Assembly (NCBI GenBank): GCA_946902875.1
Contig: OX336359.1
Coordinates: forward strand, 4,650,001-4,714,000
Direction: 5' to 3'
Length of the DNA: 64,000 nucleotides
Source: Nematopogon swammerdamellus
Taxonomy: Eukaryota > Arthropoda > Insecta > Lepidoptera > Adelidae
In this document: positions 20,201 through 29,337 of the stretch, piece after piece
Layout: each line of letters starts with the position of its first letter
Numbering within the stretch: position 1 is the first letter of the stretch
Notes under the pieces: model-generated
Told to the model about the DNA's origin: nothing
Databases searched by the model: none
What the model saw: only the letters and a program-made list of their open reading frames with translations
Translations under genes and position numbers: made by a program

Positions 20201-21329
20201 TGAACTACACTGAACAGCCCCTGTCCTTTTTTTTTTTTGCCGATGTGACTATGATCGATCTCAATTAATCATAAAGCGTTCGGATATGCACCCGGTCGCA
20301 TACTTCCAATGTCTACTATGGAAGTTCTCTAAAGCCTTTTTTGTTTATTATTTTCTTTGGCAATTGTCTGTTTTGTGACATTTTGAGTCATGTCAGTGAT
20401 TCCCTTTGATCGTGCCGGGTACATCGAACTAGGCGGAAAACACGAAATCATTGCTTGTAAATACATAGTCTAAAATGGACTTTTGCGACTCAAACAAAAT
20501 ACCATTAATAAATAAACAGTAGCGTAACAATCACTGAATTTTAAAATTATTGTACTCTACCAGCTTTTTCCTGAAGTTTGATTCGGCTTTTACCGTCATT
20601 CAAGGTTTCAAGTTAATATACAATCTTAAGACTAGCAATATACACTATACGAATTATATAGCTCAGTAAAAAATTTACAGATCCTTACCTCAATGGCTGG
20701 TCCAGGCATTTTTCTATTTATAACCGTAATAGGTCTATTCATTCCGTCTGCCGGTATGCAATCAGGTCTCCGGCAATCGGCCTCATTGTAAGGGCAATCG
20801 AAACACGCCTTACTCATCGTCTGATACCATTCAATGTCGAAATGATAGTAGCAAATCATCGGACCCTCTCCAAGCTTACATTCTCTATGACATGGATGGT
20901 CGTCACCAACTAGAATTCCAGTATTTTCATCATATTTTGCATTTACTGTCTTTTGAGTAGGCATTTCCATTTTACTAGATTGTTCAGATGCGTTGTTTTT
21001 GTTGGGGGGTCTTCGGTTTTCTGTTCTAGCTTTAATGAGTCTTGTTATAACATTGACTTTTGGATGTGGTTCTGCTTGGACGATGGTTCTTTCTTTTCCA
21101 TTTCCGTTGTTTTCTATCAGGCCGTTATTTGGTACTTCATTGTTAATAACTGTTTTGTTGTCTTCTCCTGTGTCGTCTGGTGTAGTTGGAAATGAATCTG
21201 TATTGAGTTCTGGGTTCTCACTGGTTTCTGTGTATGATAAATAGTCGGAAATGGGCTGCGTTGGGTCAGTATCAACCCAGCTGAGGGTCGTATACGGTTC
21301 TTGAGTTTGGGGACTAATTGGAGCTATAA
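14140..21329 (-). CDS. Laccase-like multicopper oxidase gene (partial, five exons)
   Basis: Span of the five recognised exons on the minus strand; they join in frame to about 419 codons. Family role: multicopper oxidases oxidise phenols, diphenols or metal ions and reduce oxygen to water. Insect members are secreted and act in cuticle tanning, gut or iron metabolism; the paralogue cannot be decided here. Seen: an N-terminal Asn/Thr/Glu-rich region, a Cys-rich segment ([17 protein letters not shown]), then copper motifs [16 protein letters not shown] and [16 protein letters not shown], and [12 protein letters not shown] and [13 protein letters not shown] of the second cupredoxin domain. All four introns have GT..AG borders and consistent phases. 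The signal peptide, the C-terminal copper ligands and the stop are not found. The introns hold SINEs, LINEs and a minisatellite, and a BEL/Pao element lies downstream of the last recognised exon. Confidence 0.92.
14268..14447. repeat. Minisatellite directly at a laccase splice acceptor
   Basis: Tandem CAACATCAACTCAACATCTA units, irregular, about nine repeats. The last unit ends four bases before the acceptor AG of exon 14140-14263, so on the coding strand the polypyrimidine region is replaced by GTTGATGTTGAATAG-type text. Confidence 0.9.
14481..14845 (-). mobile_element. Full-length SINE S1 (chimeric tRNA/5S head)
   Basis: Poly(T) at 14481 and TATGGAAACTGAGACGGTTG mark its tail. The head reads on the minus strand through GGATGGGCGACCACTCGACC to a tRNA-like GGTAGCTCAGCGATGCGG. 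Confidence 0.85.
15154..15343 (-). CDS. Laccase exon ([14 protein letters not shown] ... FNVEK)
   Basis: Acceptor CTTCCCAG|GTCC at 15343, donor GAGAAG|GTTGGT at 15154. Contains [11 protein letters not shown] and [17 protein letters not shown], typical of the insect laccase region between the first and second cupredoxin domains. Enters in phase 2 (completing the Arg codon AG|G) and leaves in phase 0. Confidence 0.92.
15381..15622 (-). mobile_element. SINE S2, 5'-truncated
   Basis: Tail poly(T) and ATGTAATCCGGTATGGGTTG, body to TAAGGGGCACGGGAC. The tRNA-like head is missing. Inserted in a laccase intron. Confidence 0.8.
15640..15885 (-). mobile_element. Non-LTR retrotransposon RT C-terminal fragment
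   Basis: The minus strand reads [20 protein letters not shown] followed by FLHRTGKLW in part, like the C-terminal residues of jockey/CR1-type reverse transcriptases, then a 3' untranslated part shared with 17715-18040. Confidence 0.6.
16469..16944 (-). mobile_element. Composite SINE (S3 head + S1), design S4
   Basis: Minus-strand order: GTACCGTGTGGGGTCGGTAC, ...GTCGTAAAAGTCGACTAAGG, linker ATAAGAAAATTCGTCAGCC, then a complete S1 with 5S-like part and poly(A). Exactly the same junction occurs at 38565-39038 and 40389-40854, so the composite moves as a unit. Confidence 0.8.
16990..17050 (+). mobile_element. Helitron-like 3' end remnant
   Basis: TTCACGCGAGCGAAGCCGCG and GGGCAAAAGC match the 3' ends in the palindrome and at 46270-46318, but the final CTAG is lost. 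Confidence 0.5.
17179..17322 (-). CDS. Laccase exon with WHSHAG copper motif
   Basis: Acceptor TTTGCAG|ATACC at 17322, donor GACAG|GTTAGT at 17179. Reads [20 protein letters not shown]...ALVIR...DLYDYD. The His-x-His in HSH supplies type 3 copper ligands in the family. Enters and leaves in phase 2. Confidence 0.95.
17372..17660 (+). repeat. Diverged repeat (GGCCGTATAGGCCGCGGCCT family)
   Basis: TTAGGCCGTATAGGCCGCGG and CTAGAGGCGGCAGACTT resemble the GCCGCCCTAGGCC text inside the hAT-type MITE at 42163-42558. Ends not clear. Confidence 0.4.
17715..18040 (-). mobile_element. Non-LTR retrotransposon RT C-terminal fragment
   Basis: The minus strand opens with [20 protein letters not shown], a hallmark of the C-terminal region of jockey/CR1-like reverse transcriptases, continues over frameshifts, and ends in the shared GCGAATGCC-type 3' part. 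Confidence 0.7.
18313..18600 (-). mobile_element. SINE S1, diverged, head truncated
   Basis: GAAACTGACACGGTTTTCTA to CACCCATCCAAGTTCTGACC. Older than most copies (many substitutions). The A-box end is lost. Confidence 0.75.
18624..18722 (-). mobile_element. Repeat R fragment
   Basis: CTGCATGACTTTGTGGAAGG and GTCAAGGTGAGAGGTGGC match 13835-13890. A second scrap with GCCTGTCGCCCTTTATC lies at 18960-19040. Confidence 0.6.
19310..19500 (-). mobile_element. LINE RT C-terminal fragment
   Basis: Minus strand reads [19 protein letters not shown], the conserved end of a non-LTR reverse transcriptase. Close relative at 48000-48160. Confidence 0.7.
19538..19870 (-). mobile_element. SINE design S3 (S1 body with alternative head)
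   Basis: Tail and body as in S1, but instead of the tRNA/5S head the 5' part reads (minus strand) GTACCGTGTGGGGCCGGTAC and GTCGTAAAAGGCGACTAAGG. The same design is at 28081, 29338, 38347/39041, 42937 and 63201. Confidence 0.8.
20001..20158 (-). CDS. Laccase exon with HWHG copper motif
   Basis: Acceptor GTTCCTCCAG|GTCTG at 20158, donor TTTCAG|GTAGGG at 20001. Reads [15 protein letters not shown], then [17 protein letters not shown] and [13 protein letters not shown] carries type 2/3 copper ligands in the family. Enters phase 0 after ...GPAIE and leaves phase 2, matching both neighbours. Confidence 0.95.
20689..21329 (-). CDS. Laccase exon with N-terminal extension and Cys-rich segment
   Basis: Acceptor TCTATTTCAG|TTATAG at 21329, donor ATTGAG|GTAAGG at 20689. 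About 213 codons. The first ~125 residues are Thr/Asn/Glu/Pro-rich without a fold signal. Then come [39 protein letters not shown] and [12 protein letters not shown], the standard start of the insect laccase catalytic part. It enters in phase 1, so an upstream coding exon with signal peptide must exist to the right. Confidence 0.93.
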
Positions 21330-21474
21330 CTGAAATAGAAGATAAAACAAATGTTAATAAAACATATTATTGTGGAAGTTAGTAGTTTTAATACTTTATT
21401 TCAATTACATCGTAGTTTTTTTTATTTTTATTATTGAAAGCTAACGAAGCGCACATTCGGTCGTATGCTTATGG

Positions 21475-21650
21475 TAAACTCTGGAACACTCTCCCTGCCC
21501 ATATATTTCCCCCAAAGTACAGTCTCGGGTCCTTCAAGAGGGGAATGAATGGGCACCTGTCAGACCGGCTTGGCATTCACAACCCCCACATATGACCGAA
21601 TGTCCATGGGCTTCGTTAGTGGCTCGGCGCCATATGTCGCGCTGTCAATA
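21475..21650 (+). mobile_element. Non-LTR retrotransposon 3' fragment
   Basis: CCCTGCCCATATATTTCCCC and CAGTCTCGGGTCCTTCAAGA match, inverted, the copies at 17715 and 50450. Confidence 0.55.
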
Positions 21651-21654
21651 AAAA

Positions 21655-21790
21655 TAAAATGCGGGGGTTGCGAATGCCGTGGTGGCCTGACTGGTGCCTG
21701 TTCGGCCCTCTTGAAGAACCCGAGGCTGTACTTTGGGGGGGAGGGGGGGGGGGGGAATATATGGACAGGGAGTGTTTTTCAGGGTTGTAT
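21655..21790 (-). mobile_element. Second, inverted copy of the same LINE fragment with G-run
   Basis: Lies head to head with 21475-21650. Contains a run of guanines at 21736-21755 inside GTACTTTGGGGGGGAGG. Slippage or sequencing noise is likely there. Confidence 0.55.
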
Positions 21791-21795
21791 AACGT

Positions 21796-22358
21796 GATCG
21801 AACGATCACCTCAAAATCATTTTGACCGACTAAGTAATTTTATTTTAATTTTAATTAATTTGACTGACGGTCACTATTTAATCATTGGGTTGCTTATGCT
21901 TGTACGGCATCATAACAGTGGAACCCATTTTTATGTTTTTTAGACTACAACATCTCATTCAACAAAATGCTAATCAGATTGATCTGAATGCGCTAATTGC
22001 ATACATTCACCTGCATTACACCTACATTCGATGCACCGGATCATACCGTTACTACCTATGTAGGTAGGTGCATATTAACGCATATTAATTCACACACACA
22101 TTATGCAGTTTTCTTACAATTGAATACAAATTAAACAATCTTAATTGAACCTTATACCAAGGGCAGAAGATTCAAAATCTATCACAGAATATTATAAAGC
22201 CTCCTTGAATTACAGACCTTGATTCGGTGGCATAAGATTCATTATGACTTGAAGGTGAATATTCTATAAAGAATCTACAATGACCACCGCTACCGCAGGT
22301 CCGTGAATTGAATATGGATCTGCGTAAGAAACTCCATTCGATAGCAACTAAGTTATCA
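21796..22358. other. No gene seen
   Basis: Unique AT-rich sequence up to the sharp edge of the palindrome. A minus-strand frame with FNSRTCGSGGHCRFF was looked at; its splice borders do not fit laccase phases. Confidence 0.5.
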
Positions 22359-22880
22359 ATCAATACTAATAATAAATCTGTAAGGGGTGGTCATGGAGTA
22401 AGTTACTTTGTTTTAGGAAATATTGAGTTTGTAGCCTCTATGTATGATACTAAAGCTAAATTGACGATTTTTAGAAATCTTTTCTGTATGTATGTATGTA
22501 TGTATGTTCCGCCATAACTCTTAAACCGATCATCCGAATTCGATGAAACTTTGTACAAGCACATTTAACTATATGGGACACAGGATAGGCTACATAAAAT
22601 TCAGTTCCGGTTACGCTAAGATGTGGCTCCCATACAAACCGATATGTTCAATCCGCGCGCCTTAGTACTATACATAGGTATTTACCGAGCGAGCGGCGGC
22701 AGTTGGCGGCGTGGCGGCACGGTGCGACGGCGCAGGGGAGGCGCGGCCTATAAACTCAACAGAGAACCGAACAGCCGCACTATATTCCTCTTTCACGCAA
22801 AAACTACTGAACAGATTTTGATGAGCCTTTTGATGAGTACTATAGCTTATACATCGAAAAGGCTATAATTTATAAAGACA

Positions 22881-23462
22881 CTAGCTTTTGCCCGCGGCTT
22901 CGCTCGCGTGAAATTCGTATTTCAAACGAAGAAATTAAGTAACTAAAGGCGAGCTGGGTTCAGGTAAACTATAAACCGTCTCGAAGAAAGTGAGTAACTT
23001 TTTGAGGCCGAAGGCGGAGTTGCGTTCAGGAAGACGATAAACCTTCTCGAAGACAGTAAGTAACTATGGGCGAGGCCGAAGGCCGAGCTGCGTTCAGGAA
23101 GAGGATAACCTTTTCGAAGAAAGTAAGTAACTATGGGCGAGGCCGAAGGCCGAGCTTCGTTCAGGATGAGGGTAAACTTTTCGAAGAAAGTAAGTAACAG
23201 AGGGCGAGGCCGAAGGCCGAGCTGCGTTCAGGCAAACTGAACCTTCTCGAAGACAGTAAGTAACTATGGGCGAGGCCGAAGGCCGAGCTGCGTTCAGGAA
23301 TAGGATAAACCATCTTTAAGAAGTAAGTAACAAAGGGCGAGGCCGAAGGCCGAGCTGCGTTCAGGAAGAGGATAACCTTTTCGAAGAATGTAAGTAACAG
23401 AGGGCGAGTCCGAAGGCCGAGCTGCGTACAGGAAGACCATAAATCTTCTCGAAGAAAGTAAC
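22881..23462 (-). mobile_element. Helitron-like 3' half, minus orientation
   Basis: On the minus strand it ends ...CGCGAGCGAAGCCGCGGG-CAAAAGCTAG|T: a short GC hairpin, about ten bases, CTAG, then T, as in Helitron 3' termini. The interior is about eight 68-bp units with GAGGCCGAAGGCCGAGC. No Rep/helicase is encoded here. Confidence 0.65.
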
Positions 23463-24728
23463 TTCTTTGTTACTTACTTTCTTCGAAAAGGTTTATCCTC
23501 TTCCTGAACACATCTCGGCCTTCGGCCTTGCCCATAGTTACTTACTGTCTTCGAGAATTTATCGTCTTCTTCGCTCGGCCTTCGGCCTCGCCCTCTTTCT
23601 ACTTACTTACTTTCTTCGAAAAGGTCATCCTCTTAAGTTTAGGTCATAACTTAAGGTCATCCTCTAAAGTTACTTACTTTCTTCGAAAAGGTCATCCTCT
23701 TCCTGAACGCAGCTCGGCCTTCGGCCTCGCACATAGTTACTTACTGTCTTCGAGAAAGTTTATCGTTTTCCTGAACGCAGCTCGGCCTTCGGCCTCGCCC
23801 TCTGTTACTTACTTTCTTCGAAAAGGTTATCCTCTTTCTGAACGCAGCTCGGCCTTCGGCCTCGCCCATAGTTACTTACTGTCTTCGAGAAGGTTTATCG
23901 TTTTCCTGAACGCAGCTCGGCCATCAGCCTCGCCCTCTGTTACTTACTTTCTTCGAAAAGTTTACCCTCATCCTGAACGCAGCTCGGCCTTCGGCCTTGC
24001 CCATAGTTACATACTTTCTTCGAAAAGGTTATCCTCTTCCTGAACGCAGCTCGGCCTTCGGCCTCGCCCTTTGTTACTTACTTTCTTAAAGATGGTTTAT
24101 CCTCTTCCTGAACGCAGCTCGGCCTTCGGCCTCGCCCATAGTTACTTACTATCTTCGAAAAGGTTTATCGTCTTCCTGAACGCAGCTTGGCCTTCGGCCT
24201 CGCCCTCTGTTACTTACTTTCTTAGAAAAGGTTATCCTCTTCCTGAACGAAGCTCGGCCTTCGGCCTCGCCCATAGTTACTTACTGTCTTCGAGAAGGTT
24301 CAGTTTTCCTGAACGCAGCTCGGCCTTCGGCCTCGCCCTCTGTTACTTACTTTCTTCGAAAAGTTTACCCTCATCCTGAACGAAGCTCGGCCTTCGGCCC
24401 CGCTCATAGTTACTTACTTTCTTCGAAAAGGTTATCCTCTTCCTGAACGCAGCTCGGCCTTCGGCCTCGCCCTTTGTTACTTACTTTCTTAAAGATGGCT
24501 TATCCTTTTCCTGAACGCAGCTCGGCCTTCGGCCTCGCCCATAGTTACTTACTGTTTTCGAGAAGGTTTATCGTCTTCCTGAACGCAACTCCGCCTTCGG
24601 CCTCAAAAAGTTACTCACTTTCTTCGAGACGGTTTATCGTTTACCTGAACCCAGCTCGCCCTTAGTTACTTACTTTCTTCCTTTGAAATACGAATTTCCC
24701 GCGAGCGAAGCCGCGGGCAAAAGCTAGT
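23463..24728 (+). mobile_element. Helitron-like 3' half, plus orientation
   Basis: About eighteen 68-bp units with CTCGGCCTTCGGCCTCGCCC and TTACTTACTTTCTTCGA, ending CGAGCGAAGCCGCGGGCAAA-AGCTAG|T. It meets the minus-oriented half at the centre of the arm (AACTTCTTTGTTACTT). Confidence 0.65.
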
Positions 24729-24762
24729 ACATAATAAACAGTATTCCCGATAGCTTGATATT

Positions 24763-24838
24763 TGGCTCGTTGCCAAGCGGTAAAGACCCTGCCTAGTTTG
24801 TGACAGGCAGTGCGTTCGAATCGCCATTGGTTTGCACC
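24763..24838 (+). mobile_element. tRNA-like pol III promoter (SINE head)
   Basis: CGTTGCCAAGCGGTAAAGAC works as an A box and GCGTTCGAATCGCC as a B box. CTGCCT...AGGCAG can form an anticodon-like stem. Acceptor pairing is poor, so a tRNA-derived retroposon is more likely than a functional tRNA gene. Confidence 0.5.
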
Positions 24839-24884
24839 ACTTTTCCTCTTCGGAATTTAATAAGCACATTTTTATAGTTCCGAA

Positions 24885-25258
24885 TCCATCCCACGGGACC
24901 CTATTACTAAGCCTACTGTCTGTCTGTCCGAGGGCTGTATCTCTTGAACCGTAATAGGTAGCCCGTTGAAATTTTTCACAGAATATGTGTTATTCTTATT
25001 ATGGCCCATATAACAACGAATAATAAAAATAAGAAAAAGTGAAAAAATTCACGGGGGTCCCCATAGAAGAAGCTAAAAAGTGTAAGCGCGCAATCTATCG
25101 AAAACAGTATGAAGCATTTTAACTAATCATGAATTTTAACTAAATGAAGCATTTCATAAAACATGCCATAGATGGCGTGAGTGGCGCTGACTATGACATG
25201 GCGACACGGAACCCTCGGTGCGCGAGTTCGACTTGCACTTGACCGTTTTTTTTTTTCA
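24885..25258 (+). repeat. Dispersed repeat Q
   Basis: CCCTATTACTAAGCCTAC, (TGTC)n, GAGGGCTGTATCTCTTGAAC and GTGCGCGAGTTCGACTTGCA, ending in T-rich text. Copies at 29030-29200, 37620-37915 and 60382-61465 (split). Confidence 0.65.
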
Positions 25259-25350
25259 CTAGGTGGTCCTTGGTTCGGATTAGAGATGCCTTCTCTAAAA
25301 TCATTTAACCCAGCATAAAAATAAGTAAAGGGCGTATCTTCTTATGGAAT

Positions 25351-26616
25351 ACTAGCTTTTGCCCGCGGCTTCGCTCGCGGGAAATTCGTATTTCAAAGGA
25401 AGAAAGTAAGTAACTAAGGGCGAGCTGGGTTCAGGTAAACGATAAACCGTCTCGAAGAAAGTGAGTAACTTTTTGAGGCCGAAGGCGGAGTTGCGTTCAG
25501 GAAGACGATAAACCTTCTCGAAAACAGTAAGTAACTATGGGCGAGGCCGAAGGCCGAGCTGCGTTCAGGAAAAGGATAAGCCATCTTTAAGAAAGTAAGT
25601 AACAAAGGGCGAGGCCGAAGGCCGAGCTGCGTTCAGGAAGAGGATAACCTTTTCGAAGAAAGTAAGTAACTATGAGCGGGGCCGAAGGCCGAGCTTCGTT
25701 CAGGATGAGGGTAAACTTTTCGAAGAAAGTAAGTAACAGAGGGCGAGGCCGAAGGCCGAGCTGCGTTCAGGAAAACTGAACCTTCTCGAAGACAGTAAGT
25801 AACTATGGGCGAGGCCGAAGGCCGAGCTTCGTTCAGGAAGAGGATAACCTTTTCTAAGAAAGTAAGTAACAGAGGGCGAGGCCGAAGGCCAAGCTGCGTT
25901 CAGGAAGACGATAAACCTTTTCGAAGATAGTAAGTAACTATGGGCGAGGCCGAAGGCCGAGCTGCGTTCAGGAAGAGGATAAACCATCTTTAAGAAAGTA
26001 AGTAACAAAGGGCGAGGCCGAAGGCCGAGCTGCGTTCAGGAAGAGGATAACCTTTTCGAAGAAAGTATGTAACTATGGGCAAGGCCGAAGGCCGAGCTGC
26101 GTTCAGGATGAGGGTAAACTTTTCGAAGAAAGTAAGTAACAGAGGGCGAGGCTGATGGCCGAGCTGCGTTCAGGAAAACGATAAACCTTCTCGAAGACAG
26201 TAAGTAACTATGGGCGAGGCCGAAGGCCGAGCTGCGTTCAGAAAGAGGATAACCTTTTCGAAGAAAGTAAGTAACAGAGGGCGAGGCCGAAGGCCGAGCT
26301 GCGTTCAGGAAAACGATAAACTTTCTCGAAGACAGTAAGTAACTATGTGCGAGGCCGAAGGCCGAGCTGCGTTCAGGAAGAGGATGACCTTTTCGAAGAA
26401 AGTAAGTAACTTTAGAGGATGACCTTAAGTTATGACCTAAACTTAAGAGGATGACCTTTTCGAAGAAAGTAAGTAAGTAGAAAGAGGGCGAGGCCGAAGG
26501 CCGAGCGAAGAAGACGATAAATTCTCGAAGACAGTAAGTAACTATGGGCAAGGCCGAAGGCCGAGATGTGTTCAGGAAGAGGATAAACCTTTTCGAAGAA
26601 AGTAAGTAACAAAGAA
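25351..26616 (-). mobile_element. Helitron-like 3' half, mirror of 23463-24728
   Basis: Same 68-bp unit array in opposite orientation, beginning at its CTAG end near 25351. Confidence 0.65.
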
Positions 26617-27198
26617 GTTACTTTCTTCGAGAAGATTTATGGTCTTCCTGTACGCAGCTCGGCCTTCGGACTCGCCCTCTGTTACTTACATTCTTCGAAA
26701 AGGTTATCCTCTTCCTGAACGCAGCTCGGCCTTCGGCCTCGCCCTTTGTTACTTACTTCTTAAAGATGGTTTATCCTATTCCTGAACGCAGCTCGGCCTT
26801 CGGCCTCGCCCATAGTTACTTACTGTCTTCGAGAAGGTTCAGTTTGCCTGAACGCAGCTCGGCCTTCGGCCTCGCCCTCTGTTACTTACTTTCTTCGAAA
26901 AGTTTACCCTCATCCTGAACGAAGCTCGGCCTTCGGCCTCGCCCATAGTTACTTACTTTCTTCGAAAAGGTTATCCTCTTCCTGAACGCAGCTCGGCCTT
27001 CGGCCTCGCCCATAGTTACTTACTGTCTTCGAGAAGGTTTATCGTCTTCCTGAACGCAACTCCGCCTTCGGCCTCAAAAAGTTACTCACTTTCTTCGAGA
27101 CGGTTTATAGTTTACCTGAAAACAGCTCGCCTTTAGTTACTTAATTTCTTCGTTTGAAATACGAATTTCACGCGAGCGAAGCCGCGGGCAAAAGCTAG
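26617..27198 (+). mobile_element. Helitron-like 3' half, mirror of 22881-23462
   Basis: Ends GCCGCGGGCAAAAGCTAG|T at 27198. Confidence 0.65.
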
Positions 27199-27744
27199 TG
27201 TCTTTATAAATTATAGCCTTTTCGATGTATAAGCTATAGTACTCATCAAAAGGCTCATCAAAATCTGTTCAGTAGTTTTTGCGTGAAAGAGGAATATAGT
27301 GCGGCTGTTCGGTTCTCTGTTGAGTTTATAGGCCGCGCCTCCCCCGCGCCGTCGCACCGTGCCGCCACGCCGCCAACTGCCGCCGCTCGCTCGGTAAATA
27401 CCTATGTATAGTACTAAGGCGCGCGGATTGAACATATCGGTTTGTATGGGAGCCACATCTTAGCGTAACCGGAACTGAATTTTATGTAGCCTATCCTGTG
27501 TCCCATATAGTTAAATGTGCTTGTACAAAGTTTCATCGAATTCGGATGATCGGTTTAAGAGTTATGGCGGAACATACATACATACATACATACAGAAAAG
27601 ATTTCTAAAAATCGTCAATTTAGCTTTAGTATCATACATAGAGGCTACAAACTCAATATTTCCTAAAACAAAGTAACTTACTCCATGACCACCCCTTACA
27701 GATTTATTATTAGTATTGATTAACATGACATGTATGCCTATCCC

Positions 27745-27915
27745 TACAATTCATAAATGGAAACGCCTGCCGTCTGTCTGTATGGATGTTTGCTTATAAC
27801 TCGAGAACGGCTCAACTGATTTAGATGCGGTTTACACCAATGCCATCTGAACATATCTCCGAATGATTATAGACAATGGATATTTAACGCAAGCGGAGCC
27901 GTGGGCATAGAGCTA
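27745..27915 (+). repeat. Helitron-5'-like dispersed text
   Basis: GTCTGTATGGATGTTTGC, TTATAACTCGAGAACGGCTC and GATTTAGATGCGGTTTACAC resemble the text after Helitron-like 5' ends at 39250, 41690 and 49077. Confidence 0.4.
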
Positions 27916-28080
27916 TCAATATACATTAATCAAGAAATGAAATAAAGTGCATAATTAGGTAATTTATATTCTAATCAAATAATTTTCGGAAAAAAAGGCG
28001 TTGGGAAATAAATATTATACCAGTTAAAATACGAGTGCAGTACCCAGCACTAAGTAATGAGCATCGAGCTTTAGAAAGAG

Positions 28081-28402
28081 ACCGTGTGGGGCCGGTAATT
28101 TAAAATAATAGCCCCACTGCATCTCTCCCCGTGTATGTCGTAAAAGGCGACTAAGGGATGTAATTCCCTTCTTATATTACTAGGTGGTAGGGGGTAACCC
28201 GCCCGGGTTGGTACCACCGCACTGAATGAAGGGTCGGTCGAAACGGCTATGTAAATAGTTTGTGTTTTCCGTCCAGTTCAGTGTACCTGGCACGACCGAA
28301 GGGAAGCACTGACGTGGCACCAATTTCACCCGGTGTTATGGGCTGACATCACGGATGCTGTAGGTGATGTAGCCAACCGAGTCAGTTTCCATAAAAAAAA
28401 AA
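28081..28402 (+). mobile_element. SINE design S3
   Basis: Starts ACCGTGTGGGGCCGGTAATT, ends CGAGTCAGTTTCCAT plus poly(A). Body as S1, but no tRNA/5S head. Confidence 0.82.
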
Positions 28403-28768
28403 CAATAAGGTTAGAGCGCCGTCTCTTTCCCGCAGAGACATATTGCGAGTTCATGCGACAGAGCCGACGCTCTACAGTAGAGTTGTAAAGATGCCGTTTT
28501 TTGCACTTTGATACGGATTTATTTGACTTAGGTACCGTAAAACACGGAAAGATTCGAAAAGTATTTTCATATGAGATACCTACTTGCTCTTTTCGCGTTT
28601 TATTCCTGTTCTTTGCTCGAAACCAAAAAGTGCGTGACCAAAGTTCGTATTGAACAGGAACACCGTAAAAAACACGGAAAGATTCAACAGGAAAAGAAAT
28701 AGGAGTCGCAAATAGCTCTATCGCAGAGAAGCTTATCATTTGCAAATTATGTAGGTACTCATAATAAC
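28403..28768. other. No gene seen
   Basis: Contains an imperfect inverted doublet around CCGTAAAACACGGAAAGATT and CCGTAAAAAACACGGAAAGA. No coding signal. Confidence 0.5.
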
Positions 28769-28769
28769 T

Positions 28770-29007
28770 CTTTTTTTATGTAATCCGGTATGGCTGGCTG
28801 AGTCAGAGGGGTCAGAGCGCATAATCCAACCAGCTAATATCACCTCCTAGAAGGTAGGTGCCATATCGGAGACTTCCCTGGATTGCTGGCTATACTGAAC
28901 TAGAGGAGAACACAACCGAGGCTACTATGCGGCCATCTTACATCCAGTACAGTGGTACCAACCCAGTCGGCTACAATTTGAGCCTACCACCTAGTAAGGG
29001 GCAAAGG
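28770..29007 (-). mobile_element. SINE S2, head missing
   Basis: Tail ATGTAATCCGGTATGGCTGG, body to CTAGTAAGGGGCAAAGGA. Confidence 0.8.
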
Positions 29008-29029
29008 AATCTTTTTTTCAATTTGTGTT

Positions 29030-29079
29030 TTATAGGGTTCCGTATCCGTCGTACGGTACCCTATTACTAAGCCTACGCC

Positions 29080-29117
<38 letters not shown>

Positions 29118-29205
29118 CTGAGGGCTGTATCTCTTGAATCGTAATAGGTAGTTTTCCCGTGAAAATTTTCACATAATAGGTATGTGTTATTATCAGGGAT
29201 CGGAA
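29030..29205 (+). repeat. Repeat Q fragment with (GTCT)n microsatellite
   Basis: GGTACCCTATTACTAAGCCT followed by seven or more TGTC units and GAGGGCTGTATCTCTTGAAT. Confidence 0.65.
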
Positions 29206-29337
29206 TTAGGTAGAGTGATTTGGTACCAAAGTAGGTAAAGTTCGCGAGAGGATATTATATGGAGTTGTTAAAACCACCACTTTGTATGGGAATTCTGAAA
29301 ATTTCCTGGGAAATTTCCGGGACTGGATTTTTTTTTT

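Larger units (their letters stand above)
22359..24729. repeat. Left arm of a giant palindrome
   Basis: Reverse complement of 25350-27720. Mirror coordinates always sum to 50079 wherever checked, so the arms have the same length (2371 bp) with no net indel. Only a few substitutions were seen: A/G at 22736 and a GG/TT pair near 22965-22975. The arm holds 520 bp of Helitron-like unique text and then 22881-24728, two back-to-back minisatellite blocks. Confidence 0.95.
24730..25349. other. Palindrome spacer, 620 bp
   Basis: Single-copy loop between the arms. It holds a tRNA-like SINE head (24763-24838) and a dispersed Q repeat (24885-25258). No gene. Confidence 0.85.
25350..27720. repeat. Right arm of the giant palindrome
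   Basis: Mirror image of 22359-24729. Outer edge at TAGTATTGAT|TAACATG (27720) and inner edge at ACTAGCTTTTG (25350). It contains the mirrored Helitron-like halves 25351-26616 (minus) and 26617-27198 (plus). Confidence 0.95.

Noticed and set aside
22172..22363. Minus-strand frame with RTCGSGGHCRFFIEYSPSS
   Set aside because: Considered as an upstream laccase exon. Splice borders are weak and no combination gives the required phase 1 end.
23528..24665. Repeating ORFs of ERSSAFGLAHSYLLSS type and their mirror at 25414-26551
   Set aside because: Open frames result from the 68-bp minisatellite. Frame changes between units, and there is no start, domain or context.
24763..24838. Functional tRNA gene
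   Set aside because: A and B boxes are present, but the acceptor stem does not pair and the anticodon loop is too long. A SINE head is more likely.
22359..27720. CRISPR-like regular repeats
   Set aside because: Units are contiguous 68-bp tandem copies without unique spacers, and the genome is eukaryotic.
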